64,000 nucleotides of DNA, taken from NCBI GenBank assembly GCA_019096065.1, contig JAGUCH010000006.1:5972001-6036000 (forward strand). The letters are read 5' to 3'. The DNA comes from Paracyclopina nana. Taxonomy: Eukaryota > Arthropoda > Copepoda > Cyclopoida > Cyclopettidae. The notes under the pieces were generated by a model. It was given only the letters and a program-made list of their open reading frames with translations, was not told the origin of the DNA and made no database searches. Positions 11,701 to 25,000 of this stretch are shown piece by piece; positions within the stretch are counted from its first letter, which is position 1, and every line of letters starts with the position of its first letter. A program made the position numbers and the translations under genes.

Positions 11701-14700
11701 TAATTAATAAAAAATGAGACTTAATTATCTAGTCTCAATTTCAGTTTCACTCCTCAAAAATGAGGCAATTCAATAAAGGAAAAAATTGAAAAACATTTAT
11801 ATTTGTTCTGACTCATGAGCAATTCATAAGATAGAACCTTGAAGTGCGCAAGGCCATGGCTTTTAAAAAAAGGCCACATTTGTTCTTGAATGAAATTGCT
11901 CCTTTCTTCAAGGCTTAATGCACATCATTTGTCATGCCATTGTTCCATAACAAATTTCCTGGAATTTCGCCCATATATGGTCATAGTGGATGTGCTCTGG
12001 TGGCTTATTTAATTTGTTTTTTCCCAGAAAAGGCCTTGTTGACAGCAGGAGCCTTATTTTACCATTTTAGAAAAAAGCCTTTAAATCCCAAGCAAAGAGA
12101 GAAAGTATAGCCAATTGCTTGAGTGTTTATGCCCACTTAACCTGATGATGTCAGAGAAGATCAAGTTTCTTTTGTAACTTTCATTGATCTTTTCAAGAAA
12201 TAATTGATGAACAAAAAGTGGAGTATTATTAGCCAAAAAGATGATTGTTTGTTAGTGTGCCAAATCTGCGTGGGTTTTCCTTTTGTCTGTTGCAGTTCTC
12301 CTAGATTTCGTTATCACTTTTTATAAAAATAATAGAAAAGGTAAATTTCAATAAGTATGTTTCCATGGAAAAAGCATTAATTTTAGGTGCAAAAGTTCAG
12401 CTGAATTTATGAAAGAATGGATCAACTTTTTTGTTGGCTAAAATCTGTTTTGCATCTTTTTTGGCTTACAGCAGTGAAAGTGGGCTAACTTTTTTGGCAT
12501 GCTAAAATGTGTACATACTTGGAGGGCCTTTCAGAGCTTTTCAGATCTTGCCTGAAAAATCTTACTATGAAAATTCTGGAAATTTCCAAGTTTCAAGTTG
12601 TTTTTCAATTTCATAGCAATGAAATTCATTGTTTAAGTACTTGACAGCATGTAAGTATTTAATGTACTTAGTGTTTGTATCCACTTTTTTGGAAATGTAC
12701 TTTACCTTGGAAAATACTGAATGTGTACTGAAAGTGCTCATCTACATTGCACTATCAACATTTAAGTTTTTTTGGAGTGATAGCAGTTTTTTGGTAAAGT
12801 TTCTAACCTAGATCAAATGTGAAAAGAATGATGACCAAATGTATTTTTCAATTTTCTTTTTCTCTCTTTTTGCCTAAAATGTTACAAAGATGATTCTAGC
12901 TTATTTACTAAAGATTTGTAGTTGCTTCCCAGATAAATACTTACTTACTAGGATTATTTGGTTGCCAAGTGGTAACTAAAATGTTCAGGTCTGTTTTTCA
13001 TCTTTATAGCCAAATTACAGACTATCCTTTGTGTTCCAGGTGAGCTAGGCACTCAAAAAATCATGTTCAGTTTTATACCAAAAAGCTGGATTTTTTGATG
13101 ATTTCTAGGCTGTAATTGCAGTTTTTTTGCAAGGAGCAGAAAGTTTTTCCTTCTTAATCTTCTCCCTGAGTGGCATCTCTCAAGCTGAGAAAGTTGCACA
13201 TCTCATTATTACAGCAAGCAAACATTTCTAACATATGTACTCCCAAAAAATATTTAACTAAGCTATGAATGTGATCCTCTCACAATTTCAGTATGTTCAA
13301 CTGAAAACAAAGTTGAGCTTAAGCAACTATGTATCATTGATTAGCGGTTTGAAACATATTTGTAATGTCACCAAAAAAACAAATAAGCAAAATAAAGAAC
13401 TCATAAACAAAAGTTTCATACTTTTGATAAATGAAATTCTGAAAATGAACAAGATTTCTTGTTTTTTAACTTGGAATGGGAACTTTTTTCTCAATGTTTA
13501 TTTGCTTAGTACTGGGCACTTTCACTAACTACTTTGTAGAAAGATGGAAAGTCAAACAAATTGCTGATGAAGCAACAACTATCACCTTGTTCACAAATTT
13601 CTGAAAATCTAGTAAAAAGCAGAAAAAATCATTTTCTAATGGCAAAAAATACTCATTTTGATTGATGCTTGCCTCACTGTGTACCTCACAAGTCATGGCT
13701 TTTTATGCTTTCTTAGGCCATTTACTTTTTTTCCTAGCAAATGGGAAATCTCTTGCTGAGAAATACAAGACAAACAAGCTGATGCAGCTCCTCATTATGA
13801 GTGAAATGCACTAATTTCATGCTTACATGAATATCGAAACTACCTTAATTAAAACCTTATTGAGTTTGTTCCCCTTGCAACTTTTGAAAAAAAGTTACAA
13901 CTCAGTAAGAATGAAGTTTGGCTAGATTTGTCTTATTAAGTCAAAGTTGAGAAAGCTCAAGCTTAGTTCCCATTTTGCCCTCCAGGTGGTGTCTTTGATC
14001 TCCTCTTGATTTGTGGCTCCCTCTGGTGAGCAATTTTGGAACTGAAATCATCTAGCTTTGCAGATGATTACTGAGAATTCTTTCCACTCCACTCAGAGCA
14101 CTAATTTTAGTTACTTACATCATCCAATTGGCAAAAAAGGTTGTTAATTTCTAGCTCAGTAATTAGCCATCTTTAAGCAATCTCTTCTTCATAAAAAATT
14201 CTTGTTACCTCCATAGTGTGGTGATCGAAAAAAAATTTGTCAAGATTTTCCTTATTTCGGTCTCCATTTACACCTATGTAAAAATAGAGAGATACTCATT
14301 TCCTTGACGGCATCAAATGCTAATAATATTCTTCTTTTGTTGTCTTTCAGGCAAGTTTTCCATTGGATCATTGGGAGGTGAGTTTCTCTTTTTGCTTGTT
14401 TACCATTGTTTACATGTACATAGGAATGAAGCTCTAAATGTTCAGGTAGTCAATCATCATGTCGGCTCTATTTAGAAAGTTATCTTCTCCTACCCAGTAT
14501 AGTAATTAAGTTTATGCTCCATCCAGCTTACTAAAAAAGCGAGAGGTTCAGTAGTGGTGTAAAAATCTTCTAATAATAGCAATTTCACGCTTATATGGCA
14601 AAGTCTTCATCATCAAGGTTTTGGCATGGAGAAAATTGGTTTTTTCTCATCTTCATCACTGGCCTGCCTTTGGCTACTATTTCATGTTGTTGTTGCGAAA

Positions 14701-16048
14701 AAATAGCCATGAAGGATAGAAGAAACAATGTGAGAATTCCATAAACTGTCACTGCCACAATCATAAATAAAAACTACTTATAGGTTTAGTTAAAATACTC
14801 AATTGCTGAGAAAGCTGTATAAACTGTACAAAGATTTTATCAAAATTCTACATAATTGGGAAAAGCTCTCAGCTTTGACTGAATAGCCAAAAATTAGAAA
14901 TTCAGAAAAAGATTCAGTAACTGAAAAAAATATAAAAACTTAATTTTATCAAAGCTGCCAAGAAAAACACTTGACATTCATCAGAATGATCTGAAATTCA
15001 AAAATGTCTACCAGGTCTCTTAACTAGCAAAATAACTGATCAAAGTTATTTTTTTTTTTAAATGATGTGGTCAAATTTCTTTAAGAATCATTTTCATGTA
15101 AATAACCATTAATTCATATCCTTAATTAACTAAGTTTCTCGAAAGAAGCTTGTGCAAAGCCCTTGGATTGATTTTTACCTACATGCAATGGTACAAATAT
15201 AGTGAAGCAAAAATTGTATTACTCTTCTTTGCTAGTCTATTATATGCATGGATGTGTGTGTGCGGCCTTTGCGGCCTTCGAGGCCGCGCGTAAATTTGAG
15301 AGTGATGCGAGCAGAGTTTCGTTTCCGAGGCTGAAGCCTTCGGTAGACCTGGCAACTTTCTTAATATCGAAGAAAATACCAAAAGAGTGACAAAGTTGAT
15401 AGGAAATTCTTAAAAATGGACAGTGCGGAAAGATCTTCTTCAAGAATTCCACAGTGTGACGTCACTGGACACAAGGTGGATTGAGATCCTGGCCTTTAAA
15501 GACCTTTCCTCGGAACTGCAATAATATTGCAGTTTTGTAGATAGGCGTCCGAGTCGGGGAGCGGTGCATAAGCGTCTCGGGAAATTTGAGCGGAGCATAG
15601 CAGTAGAAAAAGAAGTGATTTAAGGTGAAAAGTAAAAGTTATTATTCAAAAAAGCTGTTTAAATCTGTTTAAAAGCTGCATAGATGAGCTGGGCTAACAT
15701 GCTTTGCATGTCAAAAACATTTCCATGCATTGCACTTCTTTGAAGTTAGTTTTTGACTTTCTGTGAAGAAATCAGCTGATTTCCGGTGACGAGCGCGCGC
15801 TCGTTCTTACGTAACAACACACACATGTATGACATATACCTACATACTGAGAAACTATGGTAAGGGGCGGCTTGACATGCGATCGATTTCCCTTTTTATC
15901 AGTCATACGCTGGAGCAAGAAAATTGTAATTCGATCTGGCGGCATCTGTCATATTATAATGGAAGTAGTGGAAAATTCTGCTATAAGCACAGATAAATCC
16001 AAGGTAGAATAAAGACAGGATCTCACGTCATCATTTGCTCAGATTGAT

Positions 16049-16084
<36 letters not shown>

Positions 16085-19000
16085 AGAACTGAGCTGAACA
16101 ATGATGAAATGGATGAACTGGATCTGTTCCCTGGTGGCCTGGAGTTGCCACCAATGCGGAGTCCAAGAGGGTCAATCAACTCCATTTATGGATCTAGGCA
16201 TGGATCCAGACATGGATCGAATTGCTCCATGGGTAGCAACAGCTCCACTCTTTCCTGGGCCTCACTTCAGGCCCTGCGAAAAATTGCCAACAGGCAAGAA
16301 TATCTAGTCACATGGAGAAATTATAATCAGAGTGGGATTTTATTAGCATCAGCTTCTGTTGAGAAATATTGCTGGTGGAATAATTACGAGCTATGAGTAT
16401 TTCTTGGCTTGAAACTAGGTCAATTGTGTATTGTTCAAGAGTTCAACTGCTTCTTGATCATGTATTCATCTTGATTATTCCAAAGGCTCGACATATTTTG
16501 GGCATTGCTAAAAAGTAATAAGAAACGTAATAGACTTGCTTTTGAACCTCAGTATTTAATGATATTACCAAAAAAGCTTTGATGTTTTGAGCCATGCTAA
16601 ATATGCTGAGCTCATTTGTACGTCAAGCGTAAAAGTAAGCAGAAAGATTATGGAGTTAATTGAAGTTAAAAACGTTTTATGATAACTTTTTAAAAATGAT
16701 GCAGAAGCAGTGCTCTCCCTTCTCAATACACAAAATGACTAGTTTCAAGCAAATAAATTATCCGAGCTTGAAATTTCTTCCTCGGCAATATTTCACAACA
16801 AAGGCTGAATACACAAAAAGCGCTTAAAATGCACTTGAAACCTTTTAGGGTAATCTTTTCTGCAGAGGTTTCGCAGTAACGGGATCTTTCTCACTTTTGA
16901 AGAATGTTTATAGAGTGTTCTAAAAAGAGAAAGCCGATATTGCTCAGATGCCAATATACAAAAAGCCTTTTGAGAGGGAACAAAACATTAATGTTTTCTA
17001 GCCGAACTGGCTCAATCCAGGGCAAAGTTTCTCCACTCCAAACTCACTTGTTTGAGCATTCCATGATGTATGGTGATGCTGATCCACATGAGTACAGACA
17101 AACCTTGGTAGATGGATACCTCAGCCAAGACTACTATCAGCCTCAGCAGCCTCCAGCAACTTCAGTGTCCTCAACACCATCTCCCAATTACCTCAATCTT
17201 GGTCTCAGCCTCAATACAAATGCCAATAGCTGTGGAGGACAATGTGCTGGTATGTCTATTTTTCATCATGAATACTTGAGCATTTGGTGCCCTATTAAGT
17301 CTAATATCATGCTTTATTGCCATCCTTCTTTCCTAACAGAAAAGAATGCTTAAAGGCCTCTTTCTTGATGCCTTCCATTTGTTGTTGGGGAACATATTGT
17401 TTATTTGACTAGTTTAAAGTAGTTTTGTCACTGAATGAACTATTGCAGTGTCCAGAATTGAACAAAGGCACTTATAATTTGCTGAATACTATAAACAATC
17501 TAGGTATTTTTTTTTTCAATTCTGACCAATTGTTTCAGAAGCTTGAAATTGTGCAGTGATGAAAAAACACTGTTTCTGGTTTTGTTAGAACTAAGCTTGA
17601 TTAAAAAACTCTAAAAAGCTTCTGATTTGCAATTTGCAGCAAAAAAAATGTCGTGTTCTTTTGTACATCTTTTTAGTGAGCAAAAAAGTGTATAGCATGG
17701 CTGCAAGGCCGATTTTGAATAATTAGCCCAAGTTGCTTTCTCTTTTGCTTCTAGAACTTTTTTCTTCCTGTTTGAATTTATTGGTTGCCCTTTTTTGCCA
17801 TAGTTTTTCTTGCGGAAGAAGCAAGTTTATCTAGCTAGTGCACAGTGTACTCCTTAGCAGCCGAAAATTCGCATTCAATTCTTTTTCGTCAAACGGTCTA
17901 GGCCTAAAAATAGGCCTCCGAAAACTTGAAACTTCATTAAACTAATTTTGTTCTGATCAATTTTTAGATGGTTTTTTGGTAAGTTGAGAGTCAAAAATTC
18001 AGCTTTTTTAACATTTTTGGTGAGCTTCATCAAGCTCAACCCCCCCAAAAGAAGGCCTAAAATTCAGGTATTTTCACACCCTTGCTTTGCTTCCCCGGAT
18101 CAATTCGTTTTGACAATTTTGGTGAAATTAGACAGAAATTATGCTAATGGATCCTTCAAAATTGGTTTTAAGTGCTACTTTTTGCTACTTGACTAAGAAA
18201 AGTTGCATGAAGTCAGAGGTTGAGTAGCTATTTTTTATTTACAAATTTTCCGTCAAATCGAGTCAGCTGAGTTGATTCGCACAAAATCCAAAATAAAAAA
18301 GCACAAAATCACTTAAAAATGACTTAATTTCCACTTTTTACTTATTTCCGATTGACATTTAACTAATAACCGCCCTTAATTGATGCAGAATTAACGTATT
18401 TTCTTGCTTGTCTTAAAATGCGAATTTTCGGCTAGCATCTGCCCCACTGTGTAGTGTTTAGAAGGAAAATCCATCTCGAGATCTGCCTTTTTATCTTGTG
18501 AGAGTGGCAGTTTGACAGGTAGTAAGCCTTGCTAACATATGAGAAACAATTTTTTTGCATCTCATTGTTTCTTATTACCCTCCTTTCTGCCATGCCATTC
18601 AAGACTATAAAAAATCATGATTGTGAATGTTCAAAAACTTTTAATTCACTAAGTGAGCATTTGCTGATAAGCTTTCTATTTTTGACTCAAAATTCAATTT
18701 CAGTAAATGTTGAACTAATTGATATGTGAGTAAGTGTAGCTTTGTTGTAACCCTCGAAATTTGTTTACATGCTAGAGAAAAGAAATTATCTGTTTGAGCG
18801 TAGGAAATCTGAACCGAAAGATTTCTGCATATGACATAGATGAACATAGTTTTGTTTCCTTATCCATTTGGCGTGTGCGTAACGATTTCGCATTTAATGA
18901 CTCCAGATCTTGCAAATAATGGAGATAATTAATTCACTCTTTCAAGAGATTGAACCTAGGTAATGAGGTCGTTTTTCACTTGTAATCCGGGTCTCTATTT

Positions 19001-22000
19001 AGCGCAACCTTTGACAAAGTCACTCACGCAATCTCAGCTTGGTAAAAAATGACGTAGAAGCAGCTTTTCAAAGTCAGACCTTGACACAGTGACATGAGAT
19101 GTTCAAAGTTAGTGAGATATTTTTATGAGGCCTTGAAGTTGATTAAAAAGGATCCTCTCCTGAACATATTAATCTTCATGTACTGAAAAAATTCTGAATT
19201 ATTTCAACTCTGGCAAAAAATGGAGAAACCTGTCACCAATCCTGTCACACCTTTTTGTGGTGGTTGTGACAGGAAAAATGACCACTTTCTCCCATGAAAA
19301 ATTGTTTGTCCAACCTGACAAAAAATAATGTGAGAAGAAGGGAAGATGTCAAAAATGGTCTCCTGCTTGACATTGACTGCCATATACTAAATGTTGCCTT
19401 ATCAAGTAATTGAGCTGATTCCTTTTTTTGATATTGCCTCAATTAAGTGATGCACATCTCTCACTGATTTGGCCTCAGTAGAGATGAACTTACACACCGT
19501 AAAATGAAGTAGAGCTCTCCCTGATTGCACAATTAAAAAGCCAATTAAAAGTCATCTTCCACTTGATCCAGCTATGTGCACAGTAGTTCATTTGACAAAT
19601 TACAATTAGCACAATTGGTGACAGGTCCATCAGATAACAATATGCAAATTGTCGAATGGAAACTCATTGCATTCAAGGGCAAATAATGAGTAACACCAGT
19701 TTTGGCATGCTCATCTATGAACCGAATGAAAATCTTCACTCGGAGAGAGTTAATCTGATAGCTCTTCATTTACTTTTTCTTGAGTGATAACAAAATTGAA
19801 GTATGACAACAAAGTTTCATTTGGCGTCATGTCGATTGTTAAATATTAGTTTGATGCAAAAATGTCGTAAACATCAAAAACTCAACACTGCATATAGTAA
19901 TTTTTGCTAAAATGATATGAGTATAGATGAGCACCACATGAATGACACCCTGTAGTAATGTAGAATCATTAAGCGCGCCTCGAGGTCCACGCTCTAGTCC
20001 TTTGCTACGGATTTTAAGCTGCTTAGCAGCACACACACACATACTTGCACATGTGTGTGGATATTTTCCGTCAAATCAAATGAGGTGGAGGAGCAAAAAG
20101 TTGGAGGAGTAAGGAGCAATTAAGGAATTTTTCTTTCAAAAATAAAAACAACTGCGTCAAGGATCAATTTACTCCGGATCGTGACGAAGCAACTTGAATC
20201 CAGGATCCTTTGGAGCATGCAACGCAGTAGTAAAATTGCAGCACTTGGAGTGAGTTGATGTAGCAAAATGCTGCCCACTGTGTTATTTGGCTCCCAAGGG
20301 ACCACGTTGGGCGCCATGTCAGCTTCTCCGGATACTCAGGAAGACTGGGATAAACAATTTGAGTTGTTTTTCAACGGTAAGGAGAACCTAATGAATAATG
20401 CGATGTTCATCTGAACATCATCAGTTTGCTAAGCGAGAAGTACTCAGTTTTTTTCCGTGTTTTAACATTTAAGGAGCAAACTAATTATTGACAATTTGCG
20501 TGACACCAAATGAGACTTGATTGACATGATTCCAATTTGTGTTCGCCACTTGCATAAGAAATTATGTGCTCAAAGATTTATTTTCTCTGCGGAAAGATTT
20601 TTATGAATAACATGGATGAACATGTTTGTTTGCAAATGAATTATAATAGCGAAAGCTCTCTTTTTCAAAATACTTTAAGGCTGTTGTTATTCAAGCTGGA
20701 TTCCTTCACACATGCATATTCATTATTCAGTTTTTGCTTAACTATTCAGGCTAGATAAATGTCAGTGCTTTCCATTCTCATTGTATTTGAGTTTTTTCTG
20801 TAAGATAATATCATCTCTTTTTCTCCCATTATAATAATCTCAATATAAAGCGGATTAAGAGTGCAACAGCAGACGTTTTTCTGCCTTCAGTTGCATTATT
20901 GTACTTTTATGTGGGGGTTTTCATAGAGGGGGAAAAAGGCCTTGTCACCTGCCTTCAATTATGGCATCAGCTCCAAACGTGTGTGGAACTGTCAGCTTTA
21001 TTGTCAGAACCTTCATTTTTTGAAAGGCATCAACTCCAACTGTAATTGAAAAACTATAGGGCGTTCTCATATTGGACTTTAGCTTACCAAAACCTGATTT
21101 TGGTTAACCAAAAACCAGTTTTCGGTAGGTAGCCACTACATAGAGCTTTACTAAAACCAGTTTTTGGTTAACCAAAATCAGGTTTTGGTAAGCTAAAGTC
21201 CAATATGAGAACGCCCTTATGCAAGGAATCTTGCAGAGTAAAAAAGGTGGAAAACCTTTTCAAGGCTAGCTTTCAAGCCTGGAATTTTTACAGTCTTGTA
21301 TAGTATCTTAGCAGTGCTTTTTATTGAACATGCATCTGAAATGTAATTATACGACTTTATGTAAGCTTCAAAAGTTGACTGTTCACAGATGTTTTTCAAG
21401 CTATATTATTACAGCTAGAAGGTATGAAAAAGTCAAATGTAATGAATATATGTGGCCCTTCCAGATGTAGTTTTATTCAATGCTTAAAAGTATCATGAAA
21501 ACAGTTTTTCATAGTTTTCTCAGCATCACAATTGAGTTACGGTTTTCATTTTTGGAAAAATCCCTTTTTTGAAACAAGCCATTTTTTTGCTTTACCTAAT
21601 ACACCTTATAAATTAGGGACTAGAAAACAGGAATATATGCTTAGAGTTACCCGAGTAAATATTTTCACGGACGAGCGGTAGCGAGTGCGGATTAGGCTCT
21701 CAGAAAGTAAAACGGTAAAGAAAGCAAATAAAAAGTTGCAAGAAAGGGGGGAAAAACAAAGCATTTTTGGATGTTTCCCTTTTTTTTCAGAGCTATCTTT
21801 CTCTCCTAAGTCAACAGAGCTTTCCACTCCTCTAGAAGCGCAACAAGTTTCCCTGTAAAGGTAGCTAACAAGAGCCCAGTTTTCCCAGCAAAATGCTCGC
21901 GTTTAGATCGCGCCCAAAACACTTGGAGCTTCGCAGAACCTCAAGTTGCTCCTCGTTGCCCCTAATGGGCAACAAAAGGGCAACAACTGAACTGTTTGCC

Positions 22001-25000
22001 CCCGCGGGCATCGCCCTTTGTTGTGTCACTTCCAAGAGCGGCCGCCAAAAATCGGACGCGTTCGCCGGCCCGATCATAACATTGCAGCCTGTGCAAGAGG
22101 GCGTTGAGCACATAAGTCAGCTTATTGAGGGCGAGCCCCTCTGCCACTTTTGCGAAGACAAGTACACCAAAGTCCATGATGATTGCACCCGCCTCAAGAT
22201 TGTCAGCAGAGGTGCCAGTATTGAGCAGAATCAAGTTTCTCGTTTTTGAGAATTCTTCACTATTTAAGTCTTTTTTAATCTTTTTGAGACTTGCTAAGTC
22301 TTTTTGAGACTTGCTAAGTCTTTTTGAGACTTGCTAAGTCTTTTTGAGACTTGCTAAGTCTTTTTGAGACTTGCTAAGTCTTTTTGAGACTTGCTAAGTC
22401 TTTTTGAGACTTGCTAAGTCTTTTTGAGACTTGCTAAGTCTTTTTGAGACTTGCTAAGTATTTTTGAGTCTTGCTAAGTCTTTTTGAGACTTGCTAGGTC
22501 TTTTTTGAGACTTGCTAAGTATTTTTGAGTCTTGCTAAGTATTTTTGAGACTTGCTAAGTACTTTTGAAACTTGTTGAGTCTTTTTGAGGCTTGTGATGT
22601 CTTGTCAAGGTATATTATGTCTTTTTTTCGGATTCTAGTCTTTTTAGGATAAAAAAAATTCCGAATTCAATAATTTTGAAGCTGTCAAGACCTTGAAAAG
22701 CTCTCTCTTTTCAAAAAAATTATTCTGGGAATATTTTGATAATTGAAATTTGTTTTTCAAGATATCTAATATTTTTTTACTACTTGTTTAAGATTCAACT
22801 TTAAGTTTTACATTAAATGTTAAAAAATAATTTTCACACAAACTATAATTAGTGTAATATTTCAATTTGAAGTAGTTGATGGTTTTTATTTAGATATTAA
22901 TGTTAAGGATTCTGTTTATTTTCAGGTTTGGTGAGGAGCAGGGATGGAAGTAGGCTCAGCCCCAATACTCAAACCTACATAAGTCTTCCCTCACCCAATA
23001 TCCAGTCAGCTAAGGTAATAAAGGTCTATTTTGGCCTTAGGCCTCTCTATTTTGTAGGAGAATGGAATTTTAGTTTTTTGTCTTCATTTTGCCTCTAAAA
23101 AGAATGTTTCCCATCATTGCTTTATTGGGTAGCTGTGACGTCATCACTGTGCAATTTACAGGCCCAAAAATTGCAATCTATGGCAAACAAGGCTTCATTT
23201 TGGGCCCAAAAAGGCCAACCATGGCTGAGATGTTTGTGAGCAAATATCAACTTGGTTTTATTACACAACTTTTGGGGGGTCTTTGGCTTAGTCTTTCGCA
23301 AGTTTTGCATAGTCACGCTATTTAAATAGCTCATAACATAAAACGTATTTAAATAGCAGCTATTTAAATACATCCAGAGGCTATTTAAATACATTTTATG
23401 CTATGAGCTATTTAAATAGCGTGACTATGCAAAACTTGCGAAAGACTAAGCCTTTAACTCTGTTGCTGAAGCTGAGCAGATGCTAATGAAAAGTCATGAA
23501 AAGGTAATTGGGCTGTTTTTTCATTTTTCTCTCTCTGAGGACAAATTAAAAATTAATGATTAGTCTATGGATGAGAAATCTGGAGGAAAATTGCAGCAGG
23601 GCAAAGTTGAGCATTAACTAGAGCTTAGATGGTATCATGTTGCAATGTATTAGTGAAGCTGAGCAGCAGCCCCAAATTAAAACAATGAAGCAATTCCCAC
23701 ACTGAATCACACTCACCTTTTATAAATTCCATTTTTTGCCTCACAAATCAAGTTGCCAAGAAGTATATTGCATTACAAATTAAATTCAGTCTCATTAGTT
23801 CAATATTTATCTTGAATAACACGTATTTTGGCCACAAAAATGTATCTTACGTCAAAATACAAAATGTCGTCAAAACTTAAAACTCACATGGATGAATTTC
23901 ACATTAAAGATTAAAAACATGAAAATTAACCAAGAAATTGGCTATTATCGCATTGCAGAATGATCCCATGCATGAGCCTTCCATCAACCAGGCAAGGACC
24001 CCAGATGACCCTGAGGACCCAGGAACTGGGCCTGACTCCACCCAGTTGGTGAGAAGGGGTGCCCTGGTTCCCCCCAAGATTGATGACCCTTCTGAGCCAG
24101 TCACTGACCCTGGAGGCTCAGCTCACAATGGGCAGCATCACCACCACACCTTTCGCAGGTCCGAGTCCCACGACAACAACCCCAGCGAAAGTGAAAGCTG
24201 CAGCTCCTTGTCCAATTTGTCGTCAAATCGCACATTCCCCAGAAGAAGCAGTGTGGTGGTGATTCCTCCCATGCAAGTCTGCCCAGGGGACCTGCTCGTT
24301 TATTCTAAGGCTCTCACCCATCGTGGGAACTTTCCAGGTACTTTCACCTTTTCACTCCAAGCAAAGGGAAATCTTCCTTAGTTGCTTGAATTCACTTTTG
24401 GAAACTGACAACAAAGCTTTTCACCAGTGCGTAGATGAACACATTAGAGCTTTCACTTTATTGATGCTGAAAGATCGAAAGCCCTTAGAAAGCCCATGAA
24501 ATTTTTTTGACTGACTGATTTGTGTAAGCTTGTAGGTGAACACCACGTTAAATTAGGATGGATTAGCGAATGGGTGATAATTGATGGTTGCCCCCTTTCT
24601 AATTTCAGAGTTGGATGGTTCCACTCAAAGTTTGGCAAATGAGGTTGCAGGTACGGATTTTTTGACGAAAATATCCAATTTTTCCATTAATGAAGGAAAA
24701 ATTGATGACTGTCAGCCATTTTAATGACACACACTTTTTTCCCAATCATTATAGAATCTTCATCTTCGACATCAGCATCGACATCTGCTCGAAAAGCAAA
24801 AACTCCCTGGTCTCTCCTCAAATTGGTGAGATTTTTCCGGAAGTATTCCACTTTTTAGCATTTCTTTGATCTGCTATGAAACGAGGCTGAGCGGTGCAAA
24901 AAAGGCTGCTGCAACTTTTATCAGTCGATTGCAGCAAAAAAGGCTTCTGCGAGGATCTGCTCTTACAATTGTAGCAAATTGCTTTTATGTGAGGCGAAAA

